This document shows, one piece after another, positions 16,807-25,727 of a stretch of DNA of 64,000 bases. The notes beneath the pieces were generated by a model. It was not told the origin of the DNA and searched no databases. It worked only from the letters and a program-made list of their open reading frames with translations. The stretch's first letter is position 1. Each line of letters opens with the position of its first letter. The position numbers and the translations under genes were made by a program. The DNA is taken from NCBI RefSeq assembly GCF_000756655.1, contig NZ_ARXU01000002.1, forward strand, positions 310,001-374,000, written 5' to 3'. This stretch comes from Alcanivorax jadensis T9 (GTDB taxonomy: Bacteria; Pseudomonadota; Gammaproteobacteria; Pseudomonadales; Alcanivoracaceae).

Positions 16807-17193
16807 TCAGACCTTCCTGACCGGCCCCGGATACTGCGCCACCATTTCATCCCCGGTCAGCAGTAAAAAACCCTCATACTCAGCCTGCGCAACAAGAATA
16901 CGGTCAAACGGATCGCGATGTATCGGCGGCAAATGGCTAACCCCCAGCGTGTGACTGCTGATGATCGGCAGCTCGTCATAGCCATTTTCCAATAAACCAC
17001 GCCGGAACAAATGGGGATCGACCCGAAAATCGGATCTCCCCAAGCCGTTCTTGATGGTGATTTCCCAGATACTGGCCGCACTGAAGTACACCCGGTTTTC
17101 CGCATTCGCGATTAACAACCGTACTTCTTCAGAAAGGCGTTCGGGCATCCCTGCTGCCCACAGCAGGATATGGGTGTCCAGCAGCAGGTTCAT
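16807..17193 (-). CDS. vapC: PIN-domain toxin, VapC type
   Basis: This 128-residue PIN-fold RNase carries the acidic metal site Asp6 (L-L-L-D-T-H), Glu44 (S-I-W-E-I-T), Asp97 (D-P-F-D-R-I) and Asp115 (T-G-D-E). VapC toxins cut specific RNAs, often tRNA or rRNA, and are neutralised by a co-translated antitoxin. The start ATG directly abuts the antitoxin stop (TAA then ATG), so translation is likely coupled. The RNA target is unknown. Confidence 0.88.
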   Translation of the reverse strand: MNLLLDTHILLWAAGMPERLSEEVRLLIANAENRVYFSAASIWEITIKNGLGRSDFRVDPHLFRRGLLENGYDELPIISSHTLGVSHLPPIHRDPFDRILVAQAEYEGFLLLTGDEMVAQYPGPVRKV

Positions 17194-17433
17194 TTAGCCC
17201 TCGAACATGTCGGCAATACTGTCTTCATCCAGGCGATCAAAATCGTCCGGTACCTGAATCTGGCCCTTGAGGAATCCCAACCGCCGTGCAGTAGCGGGTT
17301 CCGGCGCTTCAATGGCCGACACCCGCGCCACTGGCTTGCCTGCCCGGGCGATGATGAAAGGCTCACCCTTGGCGGCCTTGTCCACCAGTTGGGACAGCCG
17401 GGTTTTGGCGTCGTGCATGTTGATAATATCCAT
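17194..17433 (-). CDS. vapB: Phd/YefM-type antitoxin
   Basis: This 79-residue protein has the Phd/YefM N-terminal DNA-binding fold. It shows M-H-D-A-K-T-R-L-S-Q-L-V-D followed by G-E-P-F-I-I-A-R-A-G-K-P-V-A-R. The acidic C-terminus (D-D-F-D-R-L-D-E-D) is the expected toxin-binding tail. It is first in a two-gene operon with the PIN toxin and should repress its own promoter at the repeats at 17441-17466. The symbol denotes the module type, since this antitoxin family is Phd-like rather than classic VapB. Confidence 0.87.
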   Translation of the reverse strand: MDIINMHDAKTRLSQLVDKAAKGEPFIIARAGKPVARVSAIEAPEPATARRLGFLKGQIQVPDDFDRLDEDSIADMFEG

Positions 17434-17440
17434 GGGAAGC

Positions 17441-17466
17441 TCATTAGCTAATTCTCATTAGCTAAT
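17441..17466. promoter_or_regulatory. Toxin-antitoxin operator: two identical palindromes
   Basis: The 10-bp palindrome ATTAGCTAAT occurs at 17443-17452 and 17457-17466, as part of a 12-bp direct repeat with a 14-bp period. It starts 8 bases upstream of the antitoxin ATG, the usual place for cooperative autorepression by an antitoxin dimer pair. Confidence 0.75.
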
Positions 17467-17650
17467 GCTAAACGAGCTACAGCACAAAGCCAATGCAGCC
17501 AGCCCGCCACTCATCTGGTTTATCGCATCCCCCGATCCTGACATCCCGCCGAACGAAACCCTTTCGCCTTGCGAGCCAGGCTCCAACAGCGTGTGACTGT
17601 GGGTTACAATGCCGGGCTTATGTCCCGCTAGCTACCATTACGAGGTTCCC

Positions 17651-19498
17651 ATGCCGCAGTATCGCTCCCGTACCACCACCCATGGCCGTAACATGGCCGG
17701 CGCCCGTGCCCTGTGGCGCGCCACGGGCATGAAGGACGGGGACTTCGGTAAACCGATTATTGCTATCGCCAACTCCTTTACCCAGTTCGTACCGGGGCAT
17801 GTGCACCTGAAGGACATGGGCCAGCTGGTGGCCGGTGAAGTGGAGAAGGCCGGGGGCATCGCCAAGGAATTCAACACCATTGCGGTGGACGACGGCATCG
17901 CCATGGGCCACGACGGCATGCTCTATTCCCTGCCCAGCCGCGACATCATTGCCGACTCCGTGGAATACATGGTCAACGCCCACTGCGCCGACGCCATTGT
18001 CTGCATCTCCAACTGCGACAAGATCACCCCCGGCATGCTGATGGCCGCCATGCGCCTCAATATTCCGGTGATCTTCGTCTCCGGCGGCCCCATGGAAGCG
18101 GGCAAGACCAAGCTCTCCGAGGGCAAGCTGGACCTGGTGGACGCCATGGTGATGGCCGCCGACGACAGCGTGGACGAAGAAACCCTCAACGAAGTGGAGC
18201 GCTCCGCCTGCCCCACCTGCGGTTCCTGCTCCGGCATGTTCACCGCCAACTCCATGAACTGCCTCACCGAAGCGCTGGGCCTGTCTTTGCCCGGCAACGG
18301 CTCGCTGTTGGCCACCCACGCGGACCGTCGCGAACTGTTCCTGGAAGCGGGTCGTCGCATCGTGGATGTGGCCAAGCTGTATTACGAACAGGATGTGGAG
18401 GCGGTGCTGCCGCGCAACATTGCCTCGGTGAAGGCCTTCGAAAATGCCATGAGCCTGGATATCGCCATGGGTGGTTCCACCAACACTGTGCTGCACTTGC
18501 TGGCGGCCGCCCTGGAAGGCGAGATCGATTTCACCATGGAAGACATCGACCGGCTGAGCCGCAAGGTGCCGTGCCTATCGAAAGTGGCCCCGGCCACCCA
18601 GAAGTACCATATGGAAGATGTGCACCGCGCCGGTGGCGTCATGGGCATTCTTGGTGAACTGGACCGGGCCGGCCTGCTGCACCGGGACATTCCCATGGTG
18701 CATTCCGCCAGCGTGGCGGAAGCGCTGGAGCATTACGACATCATGCGCACCAGCGATGCAGGGGTGAAAAAGATGTTCACCGCCGGGCCGGCGGGAATCC
18801 CCACCCAGACCGCCTTCAGCCAGGACACCCGCTGGGACAGCCTGGATGACGACCGGGAAAACGGCTGCATCCGCAACTACGAAAACGCCTACAGCAAGGA
18901 CGGCGGCCTGGCGGTGCTGTACGGCAACATCGCCGAGCGCGGCTGTATCGTGAAGACCGCCGGGGTGGATGACTCCATCCTCACCTTCACCGGCCGCGCC
19001 CGCGTGTTCGAATCCCAGGATTCCGCCGTGCGCGCCATCCTCGGTGACCAGATCGTCGCCGGCGACGTGGTGGTAATCCGCTACGAAGGCCCGAAAGGCG
19101 GCCCGGGCATGCAGGAAATGCTCTACCCCACCAGCTACCTGAAATCCAAGGGGCTGGGCAAGCAATGCGCCCTGCTCACCGATGGTCGTTTCTCCGGCGG
19201 CACCTCCGGCCTGTCCATCGGTCATGCCTCCCCGGAAGCGGCGGAAGGCGGTGCCATTGCTCTGGTGGAAGAAGGCGACACCATCGCCATCGACATTCCC
19301 AACCGCACCATCAACCTGGACATTTCCGATGAGGAACTGGCTCATCGCCGCAGCAAGATGGAAGCCCGCGGCAAACTGGCCTACAAGCCCATGGAAATGC
19401 GCCCACGCCGGGTATCCACCGCCCTGAAAGCCTATGCGGCCCTGACCACCAGCGCCGACCGCGGCGCCGTGCGGGATCTCAGCCAGCTCAACAAGTAA
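17651..19498 (+). CDS. ilvD: Dihydroxy-acid dehydratase
   Basis: IlvD converts dihydroxy acids to 2-oxo acids in Ile/Val synthesis using an Fe-S cluster. The start at 17651 gives 615 residues, the family length; the frame is open 14 codons further up but lacks similarity there. Cluster ligands appear as C-I-S-N-C-D-K near residue 122 and [10 protein letters not shown] near residue 193. [10 protein letters not shown] is near residue 515. A TACAAT box lies 41 bases upstream. ilvE is in this window but on the other strand. Confidence 0.96.
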   Translation: MPQYRSRTTTHGRNMAGARALWRATGMKDGDFGKPIIAIANSFTQFVPGHVHLKDMGQLVAGEVEKAGGIAKEFNTIAVDDGIAMGHDGMLYSLPSRDIIADSVEYMVNAHCADAIVCISNCDKITPGMLMAAMRLNIPVIFVSGGPMEAGKTKLSEGKLDLVDAMVMAADDSVDEETLNEVERSACPTCGSCSGMFTANSMNCLTEALGLSLPGNGSLLATHADRRELFLEAGRRIVDVAKLYYEQDVEAVLPRNIASVKAFENAMSLDIAMGGSTNTVLHLLAAALEGEIDFTMEDIDRLSRKVPCLSKVAPATQKYHMEDVHRAGGVMGILGELDRAGLLHRDIPMVHSASVAEALEHYDIMRTSDAGVKKMFTAGPAGIPTQTAFSQDTRWDSLDDDRENGCIRNYENAYSKDGGLAVLYGNIAERGCIVKTAGVDDSILTFTGRARVFESQDSAVRAILGDQIVAGDVVVIRYEGPKGGPGMQEMLYPTSYLKSKGLGKQCALLTDGRFSGGTSGLSIGHASPEAAEGGAIALVEEGDTIAIDIPNRTINLDISDEELAHRRSKMEARGKLAYKPMEMRPRRVSTALKAYAALTTSADRGAVRDLSQLNK

Positions 19499-19505
19499 CC
19501 GACTC

Positions 19506-19529
19506 GGGCGGCTTTCGGGCCGCCCTTTT
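19506..19529 (+). terminator. Rho-independent terminator after ilvD
   Basis: GGGCGGC and GCCGCCC form a 7-bp stem with a 6-base loop, followed by four T residues. It begins 8 bases after the ilvD stop. Confidence 0.85.
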
Positions 19530-19688
19530 CGTTGGCCCCGCTTCCCATCCGCCCCTGCCGGTTTCATGACCGTTGCCGCACCTCGGTAGACAGGGTGTTG
19601 CCACACGGCGCTTTCTGAACAAGTATCGTAGGCGTGTTTTCCCGTCGGCGACCCCGGCCTGTGCCCACTTACGAGGAGCACTCTGTTA

Positions 19689-21005
19689 ATGAGTCTGAGA
19701 CAACGTTTGATGCCACTGGTGGCCAAGCTGATCACCAGCGAACGCCTGCAACAATGGCGACGGGCCTTTCGCGAATCGCGCCGCAAGCTGCAACGGCGCC
19801 CTCATCAGGCGGTGTTCTACTTCCGCATTGATGACCCCTATTCGGTGTTGATGGCCCAGGTACTACCCCGCTTTGCCCGCCACTTCGGCATCACGATTAC
19901 CCCCCGGGTCATGCTGTATCTGGATCAGCAGATGTACCCGGCGGCGGACATGCTGGAAGAACTGGCCCCCCGCGACGCCACCCAGCTGGCGCGCCTGCAC
20001 GACCTGGACTTTCCCCACAACTGGCAACTGCCGCCCCGGGAAGTGAGCCTGGCAGCGACACGCTGCCTGCTGAAACACGAGGGCGACGAGCGCTTCTGGA
20101 GCCTGGCCGCCGCCCTGGCGGATGCCCTGTGGCGCAACGACCACGACAAGCTGGAAGAGCTGCTCACCGAACACGGCCAGATGCCCGCCGACCGGGCCCA
20201 GCTGGCACTGGAAGCCCGTCGCGACCAGTTCCTCAAGGATGGCCACTACCTCACCGGCACCCTGCAGTACGAAGGTGAGTGGTACTGGAGTATCGAGCGG
20301 CTGGACCATCTGGCCCATCGTCTCAACGACCTGGGCCTGGGCAGCGCGGACTGGCCACTGCCCTACGGCCGCGCCAAACGGGCCCGTCTGAAAGAGGTCC
20401 CGGAAGGCCTGAAAGGCAAGCCGCTGGTGCTGTTTTTCTCCTTCCGCAGCCCCTACTCCTACCTGGCGCTGGCCCGCACCTATGCCATGGCGGACCATTA
20501 CGGCCTGAACCTGAAAATTCGCCCGGTCCTGCCCATGGTGATGCGCGGGCTCTCGGTCCCCAAGGCCAAGCGTTTCTACATCCTCAAGGACGCCGCCCGG
20601 GAAGCCCGTCTGCACAAGGTGCCATTTGGCAAGGTGTGCGATCCGGTCGGTGCCGGGGTGGAACGCTGTATGGCCATCTGGCCTTTCGCGGAAAAGGAAG
20701 GCCGCCTGCGCGAATGGCTGCGTGCCGCCGCCACCGGCATCTGGAGCCAGGGCATCAATGCCGCCACCGACAACGGCCTGAAGTTTCTGGTGGAAAATGC
20801 CGGGCTGGACTGGAACCGGGCCCGCCGCTGGCTGGACGACGACAGCTGGCGCGACCATGCCGAAGACAACCGCAACGCCATGATGGCCGCCGGCAGTTGG
20901 GGCGTACCCAGCTTCCTGACCGAAAACACCATGGTCTGGGGGCAGGATCGCTTTGCGGTGATCGAGGCATGCCTGCTAGCCTCACAGGCCGATGACAAAG
21001 ACTGA
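19689..21005 (+). CDS. Tandem DsbA-fold protein (HCCA isomerase-like)
   Basis: The 438-residue protein contains two copies of the DsbA/2-hydroxychromene-2-carboxylate isomerase fold. The first starts near residue 42 with F-Y-F-R-I-D-D-P-Y-S. The second starts near residue 250 with F-F-S-F-R-S-P-Y-S-Y-L-A-L-A and ends with G-S-W-G-V-P-S-F, the cis-Pro region. Neither copy has the CxxC redox pair, so a glutathione-dependent isomerase or transferase role is more likely than disulfide exchange. No signal peptide is seen. The substrate is unknown. Confidence 0.82.
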   Translation: MSLRQRLMPLVAKLITSERLQQWRRAFRESRRKLQRRPHQAVFYFRIDDPYSVLMAQVLPRFARHFGITITPRVMLYLDQQMYPAADMLEELAPRDATQLARLHDLDFPHNWQLPPREVSLAATRCLLKHEGDERFWSLAAALADALWRNDHDKLEELLTEHGQMPADRAQLALEARRDQFLKDGHYLTGTLQYEGEWYWSIERLDHLAHRLNDLGLGSADWPLPYGRAKRARLKEVPEGLKGKPLVLFFSFRSPYSYLALARTYAMADHYGLNLKIRPVLPMVMRGLSVPKAKRFYILKDAAREARLHKVPFGKVCDPVGAGVERCMAIWPFAEKEGRLREWLRAAATGIWSQGINAATDNGLKFLVENAGLDWNRARRWLDDDSWRDHAEDNRNAMMAAGSWGVPSFLTENTMVWGQDRFAVIEACLLASQADDKD

Positions 21006-21026
21006 GATAACCTAATCTTCATTCCA

Positions 21027-21102
21027 GTAGGAGCGGCACTTGAGCCGCGAAGCCCCAGAGATCTTTTCGAAGACGGCTTCGCGGCTCAAGCGCCGCTCCT
21101 AC
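21027..21102. repeat. REP-type inverted pair (GTAGGAG)
   Basis: The left arm begins GTAGGAGCGGC and the right arm ends CTCCTAC, with TTGAGCCGCGAA/TTCGCGGCTCAA internal complements. It sits between the tandem DsbA gene and the MAPEG gene. Confidence 0.8.
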
Positions 21103-21130
21103 GGCATATAAAAATCACGGAGAAAACATC

Positions 21131-21517
21131 ATGACCCTTGCCTATTGGTGCGTGCTTGCCGCCATTTTCCTGCCCTACCTGAATACCGCTTTAGCCAAAT
21201 TCCAGGGCGGCTTCGGCCCGAAGCAGAACCATAACCCGCGCGAATTCCTGGAAACCCTGGAAGGCAGCCGCAAGCGCGCCCACTGGGCCCAGCAGAATGG
21301 CTTCGAAGTCACCCCCGCCTTTGCCGCGGCCGTGATCATTGCCCACCTGGCCCAGACCGCCCCTCAACCCACCATCGACGGCATCGCCCTGGCCTTCGTG
21401 GTCAGCCGGGTCATGTTCACCGTCTGCTATATCGCCGACTGGGCCAGCGCCCGCACCCTGGTATGGGCCTTTGGCATGGGTTGTATCGTGGCGCTGTTCG
21501 TGGGCGTTGGAGCATAA
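21131..21517 (+). CDS. MAPEG-family membrane protein
   Basis: This 128-residue protein has four predicted membrane helices: residues about 2-20, 63-82, 84-102 and 108-127. It contains the MAPEG-like segment N-P-R-E-F-L-E-T-L-E-G-S-R-K-R-A-H-W-A-Q-Q-N near residue 35. MAPEG proteins are membrane glutathione-linked enzymes or relatives. Bacterial members of this short type are mostly of unknown role. A GGAGAA ribosome-binding site precedes the ATG. Confidence 0.85.
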   Translation: MTLAYWCVLAAIFLPYLNTALAKFQGGFGPKQNHNPREFLETLEGSRKRAHWAQQNGFEVTPAFAAAVIIAHLAQTAPQPTIDGIALAFVVSRVMFTVCYIADWASARTLVWAFGMGCIVALFVGVGA

Positions 21518-21525
21518 CGAGCAGG

Positions 21526-21635
21526 CAATTGATCATTGAGAATGGATAATTGATAACTTAAAACCATGAAAGCCACCGCCAGCCCTTACTGGAGGTGGTT
21601 TCCGTTATCAATTCTCAATTTTCCATTATCAATTC
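21526..21635. repeat. AT-rich inverted-repeat element with 7-bp-periodic arms
   Basis: The 32-bp arms at 21526-21557 and 21604-21635 are inverted copies, ungapped, with 26 of 32 positions equal. Each arm is four heptads of the type ATTGATA. The 46-bp interior is GC-richer. The same word family recurs at 40504-40581. It separates the MAPEG gene from the reductase gene and ends 8 bases before the preferred GTG start of the latter. Confidence 0.75.
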
Positions 21636-21643
21636 AGCAAAAC

Positions 21644-22639
21644 GTGCCCGATATCTTCACCATCACCGTCAACGGCAGGGAACGCTTCTCCTGCCATGAC
21701 GACCAGACCATCATCGAGGCCGGCCAGCAGGCCGGCTTCGGCTTTCCGGTGGCCTGCCGCAATGGTGTCTGTGAGCGCTGCATGGGAACGCTTCAAAGCG
21801 GACACGTTCAGCAAAGAAACCACACCATTCATGCGGGCGATGCCGATAGCATCCAGGTGTTATACTGCATCGCTCAGCCACTCAGCGACTGTGAGATCGA
21901 TGTGCCCGAGGTGACCGCTCCCGGCGAACTGCCGAGCCATGAAGTTCATTGCCAGATTCAGCAGATTGAAGCGCTCAATCACGATGTGAGTCGGGTCTGG
22001 TTACAGCTACCCGCCGGCAAGCGGGTGCAGTGGCATGCCGGGCAATACATGATGCTCAACCTGAACGGCGAGAGCTTCCCCTTTTCCATCGCCAACCACT
22101 GCGATGGCCGCCGCCTGGAATTACATATCCGCCACGGCGACGATAACAGTGCCGCCCAGGACATCATGGCGCACCTGACATCAGCCAGCACCGTCAGCGC
22201 CACCCTGCCCGCCGGCATGCGCTTTATCGACAGCGCCCCGGAACAGCCGGTGTGGTTTATCTGTGGCTCCACCGGTTTCGCCCCGGTAAAGGCCATGGTC
22301 GAACGCCTGATCGCCCTGGACTTCGACCACCCGGTCCGCCTGTTCTGGGGCGCCCGCACCCCGGAAGATCTCTACCTGCCGACACTCCCCTCCCAGTGGA
22401 AGATGGCACTGAAAGACTTCGATTTCACCACTGCCCTCTCCGACATCCGTCACCCGGACCACGCCGAAGGCCTGGTGCATGAGGCAGCGCTGGCGGCCCT
22501 GAACGAACCGGAGTTGCCGCTGTTCTACCTGGGCGGTTCCCCGCCCATGGCCTGGGCGGTATTCGATGCGCTGGTGGAAGAAGGCGTCCCCGCCGGCAAT
22601 ATCCACTGTGACGTGTTTGATTACGCGCCCAGGGAATAG
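21644..22639 (+). CDS. 2Fe-2S ferredoxin / FNR-type flavin reductase
   Basis: The protein has an N-terminal plant-type 2Fe-2S ferredoxin domain with C-R-N-G-V-C-E-R-C and a later L-Y-C-I-A-Q-P. This is followed by an FNR module with F-P-F-S-I-A-N-H for flavin, I-C-G-S-T-G-F-A-P-V-K for NAD(P) and a C-terminal F-D-Y-A-P-R. The order matches CDP-6-deoxy-glucoseen reductase and oxygenase reductases. It should pass electrons from NAD(P)H to an unidentified partner. The GTG at 21644 (331 residues) is chosen because upstream codons are translated from the repeat arm. An ATG at 21566 is the alternative. No strong ribosome-binding site is visible. Confidence 0.8.
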   Translation: MPDIFTITVNGRERFSCHDDQTIIEAGQQAGFGFPVACRNGVCERCMGTLQSGHVQQRNHTIHAGDADSIQVLYCIAQPLSDCEIDVPEVTAPGELPSHEVHCQIQQIEALNHDVSRVWLQLPAGKRVQWHAGQYMMLNLNGESFPFSIANHCDGRRLELHIRHGDDNSAAQDIMAHLTSASTVSATLPAGMRFIDSAPEQPVWFICGSTGFAPVKAMVERLIALDFDHPVRLFWGARTPEDLYLPTLPSQWKMALKDFDFTTALSDIRHPDHAEGLVHEAALAALNEPELPLFYLGGSPPMAWAVFDALVEEGVPAGNIHCDVFDYAPRE

Positions 22640-22645
22640 CTGCAG

Positions 22646-22815
22646 CAACGCGGGCTAAACCCGTGCCGACCGAAGAGGCCTGAGCCCGCGATGCGAGTCT
22701 AATTCGTCATTGGGCATCGAGCATTCGCCTCGAATCGCGGCCAAAACGTTCCCGGACTGGCAACAACCGAGCCCGCGTTGTAGCTTGTAGCTTGCGGCTT
22801 GTAGCTGATTACCAA
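22646..22815. repeat. Heptad tandem repeat with inverted GC flanks
   Basis: Four tandem 7-bp units of type TTGTAGC lie at 22788-22815, the third with two changes. CAACGCGGGC at 22646-22655 is inverted as GCCCGCGTTG at 22781-22790. The repeat ends 12 bases before the pqiA start codon, just ahead of its ribosome-binding site. Confidence 0.65.
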
Positions 22816-22827
22816 GGAAAGGATGCG

Positions 22828-24114
22828 ATGGCGCAGGATTCTCCGCCCACGGCGCATAACCAGACATTGCTTCTGCCTTGCCACGAATGCGACCTGGTAT
22901 GCGAAGTAGACCTTCGCCAGGAAAGCGGCTGGCTACAGTGCCCCCGTTGTCGGCACCCGCTGATGCGCCAGGCGCAGAGCGATCAACTGACTCCCGCGCT
23001 GGCCTTTACCGCGCTGATTCTGCTCGGCCTATCGTTGCTCTTCCCCTACATCGGTTTCGAAAAAAATGGCATTGAGCGCGCCATGACGGTGACCGATGCC
23101 GCCTGGGAACTGGCGGTCTATCACCACCCGTCGCTAGCGGTCATCGTGATCGCCACCATCATCGTGATCCCGGCCCTTTATCTGCTGTCGATTTGCTGGA
23201 TACACCTGAGTCTGTCCGCCCGCCGTCATCTGCCCGGCAGCCTGTTGCTGGCCCGCTGGCTGCCCCGCATGCAGCCCTGGATGATGGCAGATGTGTTTGC
23301 CATCGCCGCCCTGGTGAGCCTGGTGAAGATCGTCGCCATGGCCCATATCCAGCTGCTCTCCGCCTTCTGGACCTTTTCCGGCTACGCTTTGTTATTGCTG
23401 ATTACCGTCACCCGCATGAATACCGTGAGCCTGTGGCAGCGGTTGCTGGGTAATCTGCAGCAACCCGCCGCTACCCGCAGCGGACTCACCGCCCGCAGCC
23501 AGGGGCTGATCGGCTGCCAGCGCTGCGGGCAGTTGCAAACCCTGGGCAGTCACCATTGCCACCGCTGCCACAGCAGCCTGCATGACCGCCACCCGCTGAC
23601 CCTGCAACGGGTCTGGGCACTGCTGATCACCGCCATCCTCTGCTGCTTCCCCGCCCACCTGTTTCCGATCATGACCACCACCAGCCTGGGGCAGAACGAG
23701 CCGTCCACCATCATTGCCGGTGTCATGCTTTTCATCCGCCATGGCGACTGGCCCATTGCCCTGATCATCTTTACCGCCAGCGTGCTGGTGCCGTTCGGAA
23801 AAATCCTGGCGCTGGGCTGGCTATGCATTGCCAGCCGCCGGCGCGACACCCTGGACATGAAAAACCAGATGGCGCTCTACCGGATCACCGAATGGGTGGG
23901 GCGCTGGTCCATGATCGATGTATTCGTGGTGGCCATCATTGTCGCCCTGTTCCAGATGGGCAATATTCTTACCGTGACCCCGGGCGTGGGTGGCGTGGCC
24001 TTTTCCGCCGTGGTGATATTTACCATGCTGGCGGCCCACCAGTTTGATCCGCGCCTGATCTGGGACCAGCAGCAGAAGCTGCCCCCCAACACACAACCGG
24101 AGCATCAGCCTTGA
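22828..24114 (+). CDS. pqiA: PqiA membrane protein
   Basis: PqiA is the inner-membrane partner of PqiB in a lipid-transport system that protects the envelope. The 428-residue protein has two PqiA domains. Each begins with zinc-type Cys pairs (C-H-E-C-D-L-V-C with C-P-R-C; C-Q-R-C-G with C-H-R-C) followed by four membrane helices. The start at 22828 is preferred over the ATG 36 bases upstream because AAGGAAAGG precedes it. Its stop overlaps the pqiB TTG start. Confidence 0.92.
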   Translation: MAQDSPPTAHNQTLLLPCHECDLVCEVDLRQESGWLQCPRCRHPLMRQAQSDQLTPALAFTALILLGLSLLFPYIGFEKNGIERAMTVTDAAWELAVYHHPSLAVIVIATIIVIPALYLLSICWIHLSLSARRHLPGSLLLARWLPRMQPWMMADVFAIAALVSLVKIVAMAHIQLLSAFWTFSGYALLLLITVTRMNTVSLWQRLLGNLQQPAATRSGLTARSQGLIGCQRCGQLQTLGSHHCHRCHSSLHDRHPLTLQRVWALLITAILCCFPAHLFPIMTTTSLGQNEPSTIIAGVMLFIRHGDWPIALIIFTASVLVPFGKILALGWLCIASRRRDTLDMKNQMALYRITEWVGRWSMIDVFVVAIIVALFQMGNILTVTPGVGGVAFSAVVIFTMLAAHQFDPRLIWDQQQKLPPNTQPEHQP

Positions 24115-25727
24115 GTGATACCCAAGCCGAACCCCGCCGCACCCGGCTTTCCGCCGTCTGGCTGATCCCTCTGGCCGCTGCCCTGATCGGCCTGTGGCTG
24201 GTATTCAGTTATCTCTCCAGTCAGGGGCCGGTAATTACCCTGAAACTGACGGACGCGGAAGGCATCAACGCCGGCAAGACGCCGGTGAAAACCCGCAATG
24301 TGCAGGTCGGCCTGGTAGAAAGCGTGAGGCTGTCGGATGACATGAGCCACACACTGCTGACCGTACAGATGCAGTCAGACACCGACCGCATGCTGGCCGA
24401 GGACACCCGCTTCTGGGTGGTCAAACCCCGGATCAGCAGGGAGGGCGTGAGTGGCCTGAACACGGTACTGTCCGGCTCCTACATCGAGCTGATGCCCGGC
24501 GAAAGCGGCAAGAAGGGCAAGCGTTTTCAGGTACAGGACACGCCGCCCCCGGAAAAAACCGGCGCCGGCCTGTTCCTGAAACTGGTCAGCGAGGCAGGGA
24601 CCAATGTGGACGTGAGCGACCCGGTGCATTTTCGCAGCCTGAAAGTGGGCCGGGTGGTGGAAACCCGCTTCAATGCCAGCGACAAGCGCTTCCACCACCG
24701 CATCTTTATCCAGAAGCCCTACGACGTGCTGGTCTCGGACAGCAGCCGTTTCTGGCAGGTCAACGGGCTTGGCTTCAAGCTCGATGCCCGCGGCTTCCAG
24801 GCTCAGATCCACTCCCTGGAAGCCCTGATCGGCGGCGGCATCACCTTTGCCGTCCCTGATGGCAATATGCGCGCCGGCGACCCGGTAAAAGACGAGCGGG
24901 AGTTCACCCTGCACAACGATGAAGAAAGCGCCCGGCGGGCTCTCTACACCGACACCCTGGATTATGTGTTGCTGGTGGAGAGTAGTGTGCGGGGCCTGAA
25001 AACCGGCGCCCCGGTGGAGTATCGCGGCATCCGTGTGGGCACCGTGGAACAAGTGGCCTGGAGCTTTGCCCAATCGGGCCCGGGCACTATCAGCAGTGCT
25101 CCCATTCCGGTGCTGATCCGCCTGGAACCCCAACGCATCACTCACCAGAGCCGGGAAGATACACAGCGCTGGCGGCAGGAAATCGATCGCATGATTGATG
25201 ATGGTCTGCGCGCCAGCCTGAAGCCGGGCAACCTGCTCACTGGTGCCCTGTTTGTGGATCTGGATTTCCATGCCGACACGCCCGCTGCCAACAGTGGCGA
25301 ACGCTATGCGGATGTGGCCGTTTTCCCCACGATCGACAGCGGCGGCATCAGCAAGATCGAGGACAAGATCCAGCGGCTTCTGGATACCCTCAACAACCTG
25401 CCCATGGAATCCATTGCCGGCAACCTGAACCGCAACCTGGACAACCTGGCCGGCACCACCCAACGGCTCGAAGCCCTGCTGGCCGACCCGGCACTCAATG
25501 CCCTGCCGGAACGGCTTACCGGCACCCTCGGCGCCCTGGAAGGTACGCTGCAGGGCTGGCAGACCGGCGGCGACGGCTACCAGCAACTGCAAGGCACCCT
25601 GCAGAAACTGGATCGTCTACTCAACGACGCCGAACCGCTGCTGGATACCCTGAATCGGCAGCCCAATGCACTGATCTTCCAGCGCCAGCCGGCCCCCGAT
25701 CCGCAACCCAGAGGCTCCCGCCAATGA
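24111..25727 (+). CDS. pqiB: PqiB, MCE-domain lipid transport protein
   Basis: This 538-residue protein has one N-terminal membrane helix (residues 14-35) and repeated MCE domains, for example G-L-V-E-S-V-R-L-S-D and V-G-R-V-V-E-T-R-F and R-G-I-R-V-G-T-V-E-Q-V. The C-terminal part is helical. PqiB forms a stack spanning the periplasm through which lipids may move between membranes. Translation starts at a TTG that overlaps the pqiA stop (TTGA), and its own stop overlaps pqiC as ATGA. Confidence 0.93.
   Translation: MSDTQAEPRRTRLSAVWLIPLAAALIGLWLVFSYLSSQGPVITLKLTDAEGINAGKTPVKTRNVQVGLVESVRLSDDMSHTLLTVQMQSDTDRMLAEDTRFWVVKPRISREGVSGLNTVLSGSYIELMPGESGKKGKRFQVQDTPPPEKTGAGLFLKLVSEAGTNVDVSDPVHFRSLKVGRVVETRFNASDKRFHHRIFIQKPYDVLVSDSSRFWQVNGLGFKLDARGFQAQIHSLEALIGGGITFAVPDGNMRAGDPVKDEREFTLHNDEESARRALYTDTLDYVLLVESSVRGLKTGAPVEYRGIRVGTVEQVAWSFAQSGPGTISSAPIPVLIRLEPQRITHQSREDTQRWRQEIDRMIDDGLRASLKPGNLLTGALFVDLDFHADTPAANSGERYADVAVFPTIDSGGISKIEDKIQRLLDTLNNLPMESIAGNLNRNLDNLAGTTQRLEALLADPALNALPERLTGTLGALEGTLQGWQTGGDGYQQLQGTLQKLDRLLNDAEPLLDTLNRQPNALIFQRQPAPDPQPRGSRQ

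Noticed and set aside
17618-19786. Long minus-strand frames opposite ilvD
   Set aside because: Gly/His/Ala-rich shadows of the ilvD coding sequence with no ribosome-binding site and no motif.
19698-21005. Thiol-disulfide oxidoreductase function for the tandem DsbA-fold protein
   Set aside because: Neither copy has a CxxC at the active-site position and no signal peptide is seen.
21566-21643. Longer N-terminus of the iron-sulfur reductase from the ATG at 21566
   Set aside because: Residues would be encoded by the heptad repeat arm, and the ferredoxin domain begins right after the GTG at 21644. Kept as an alternative only.
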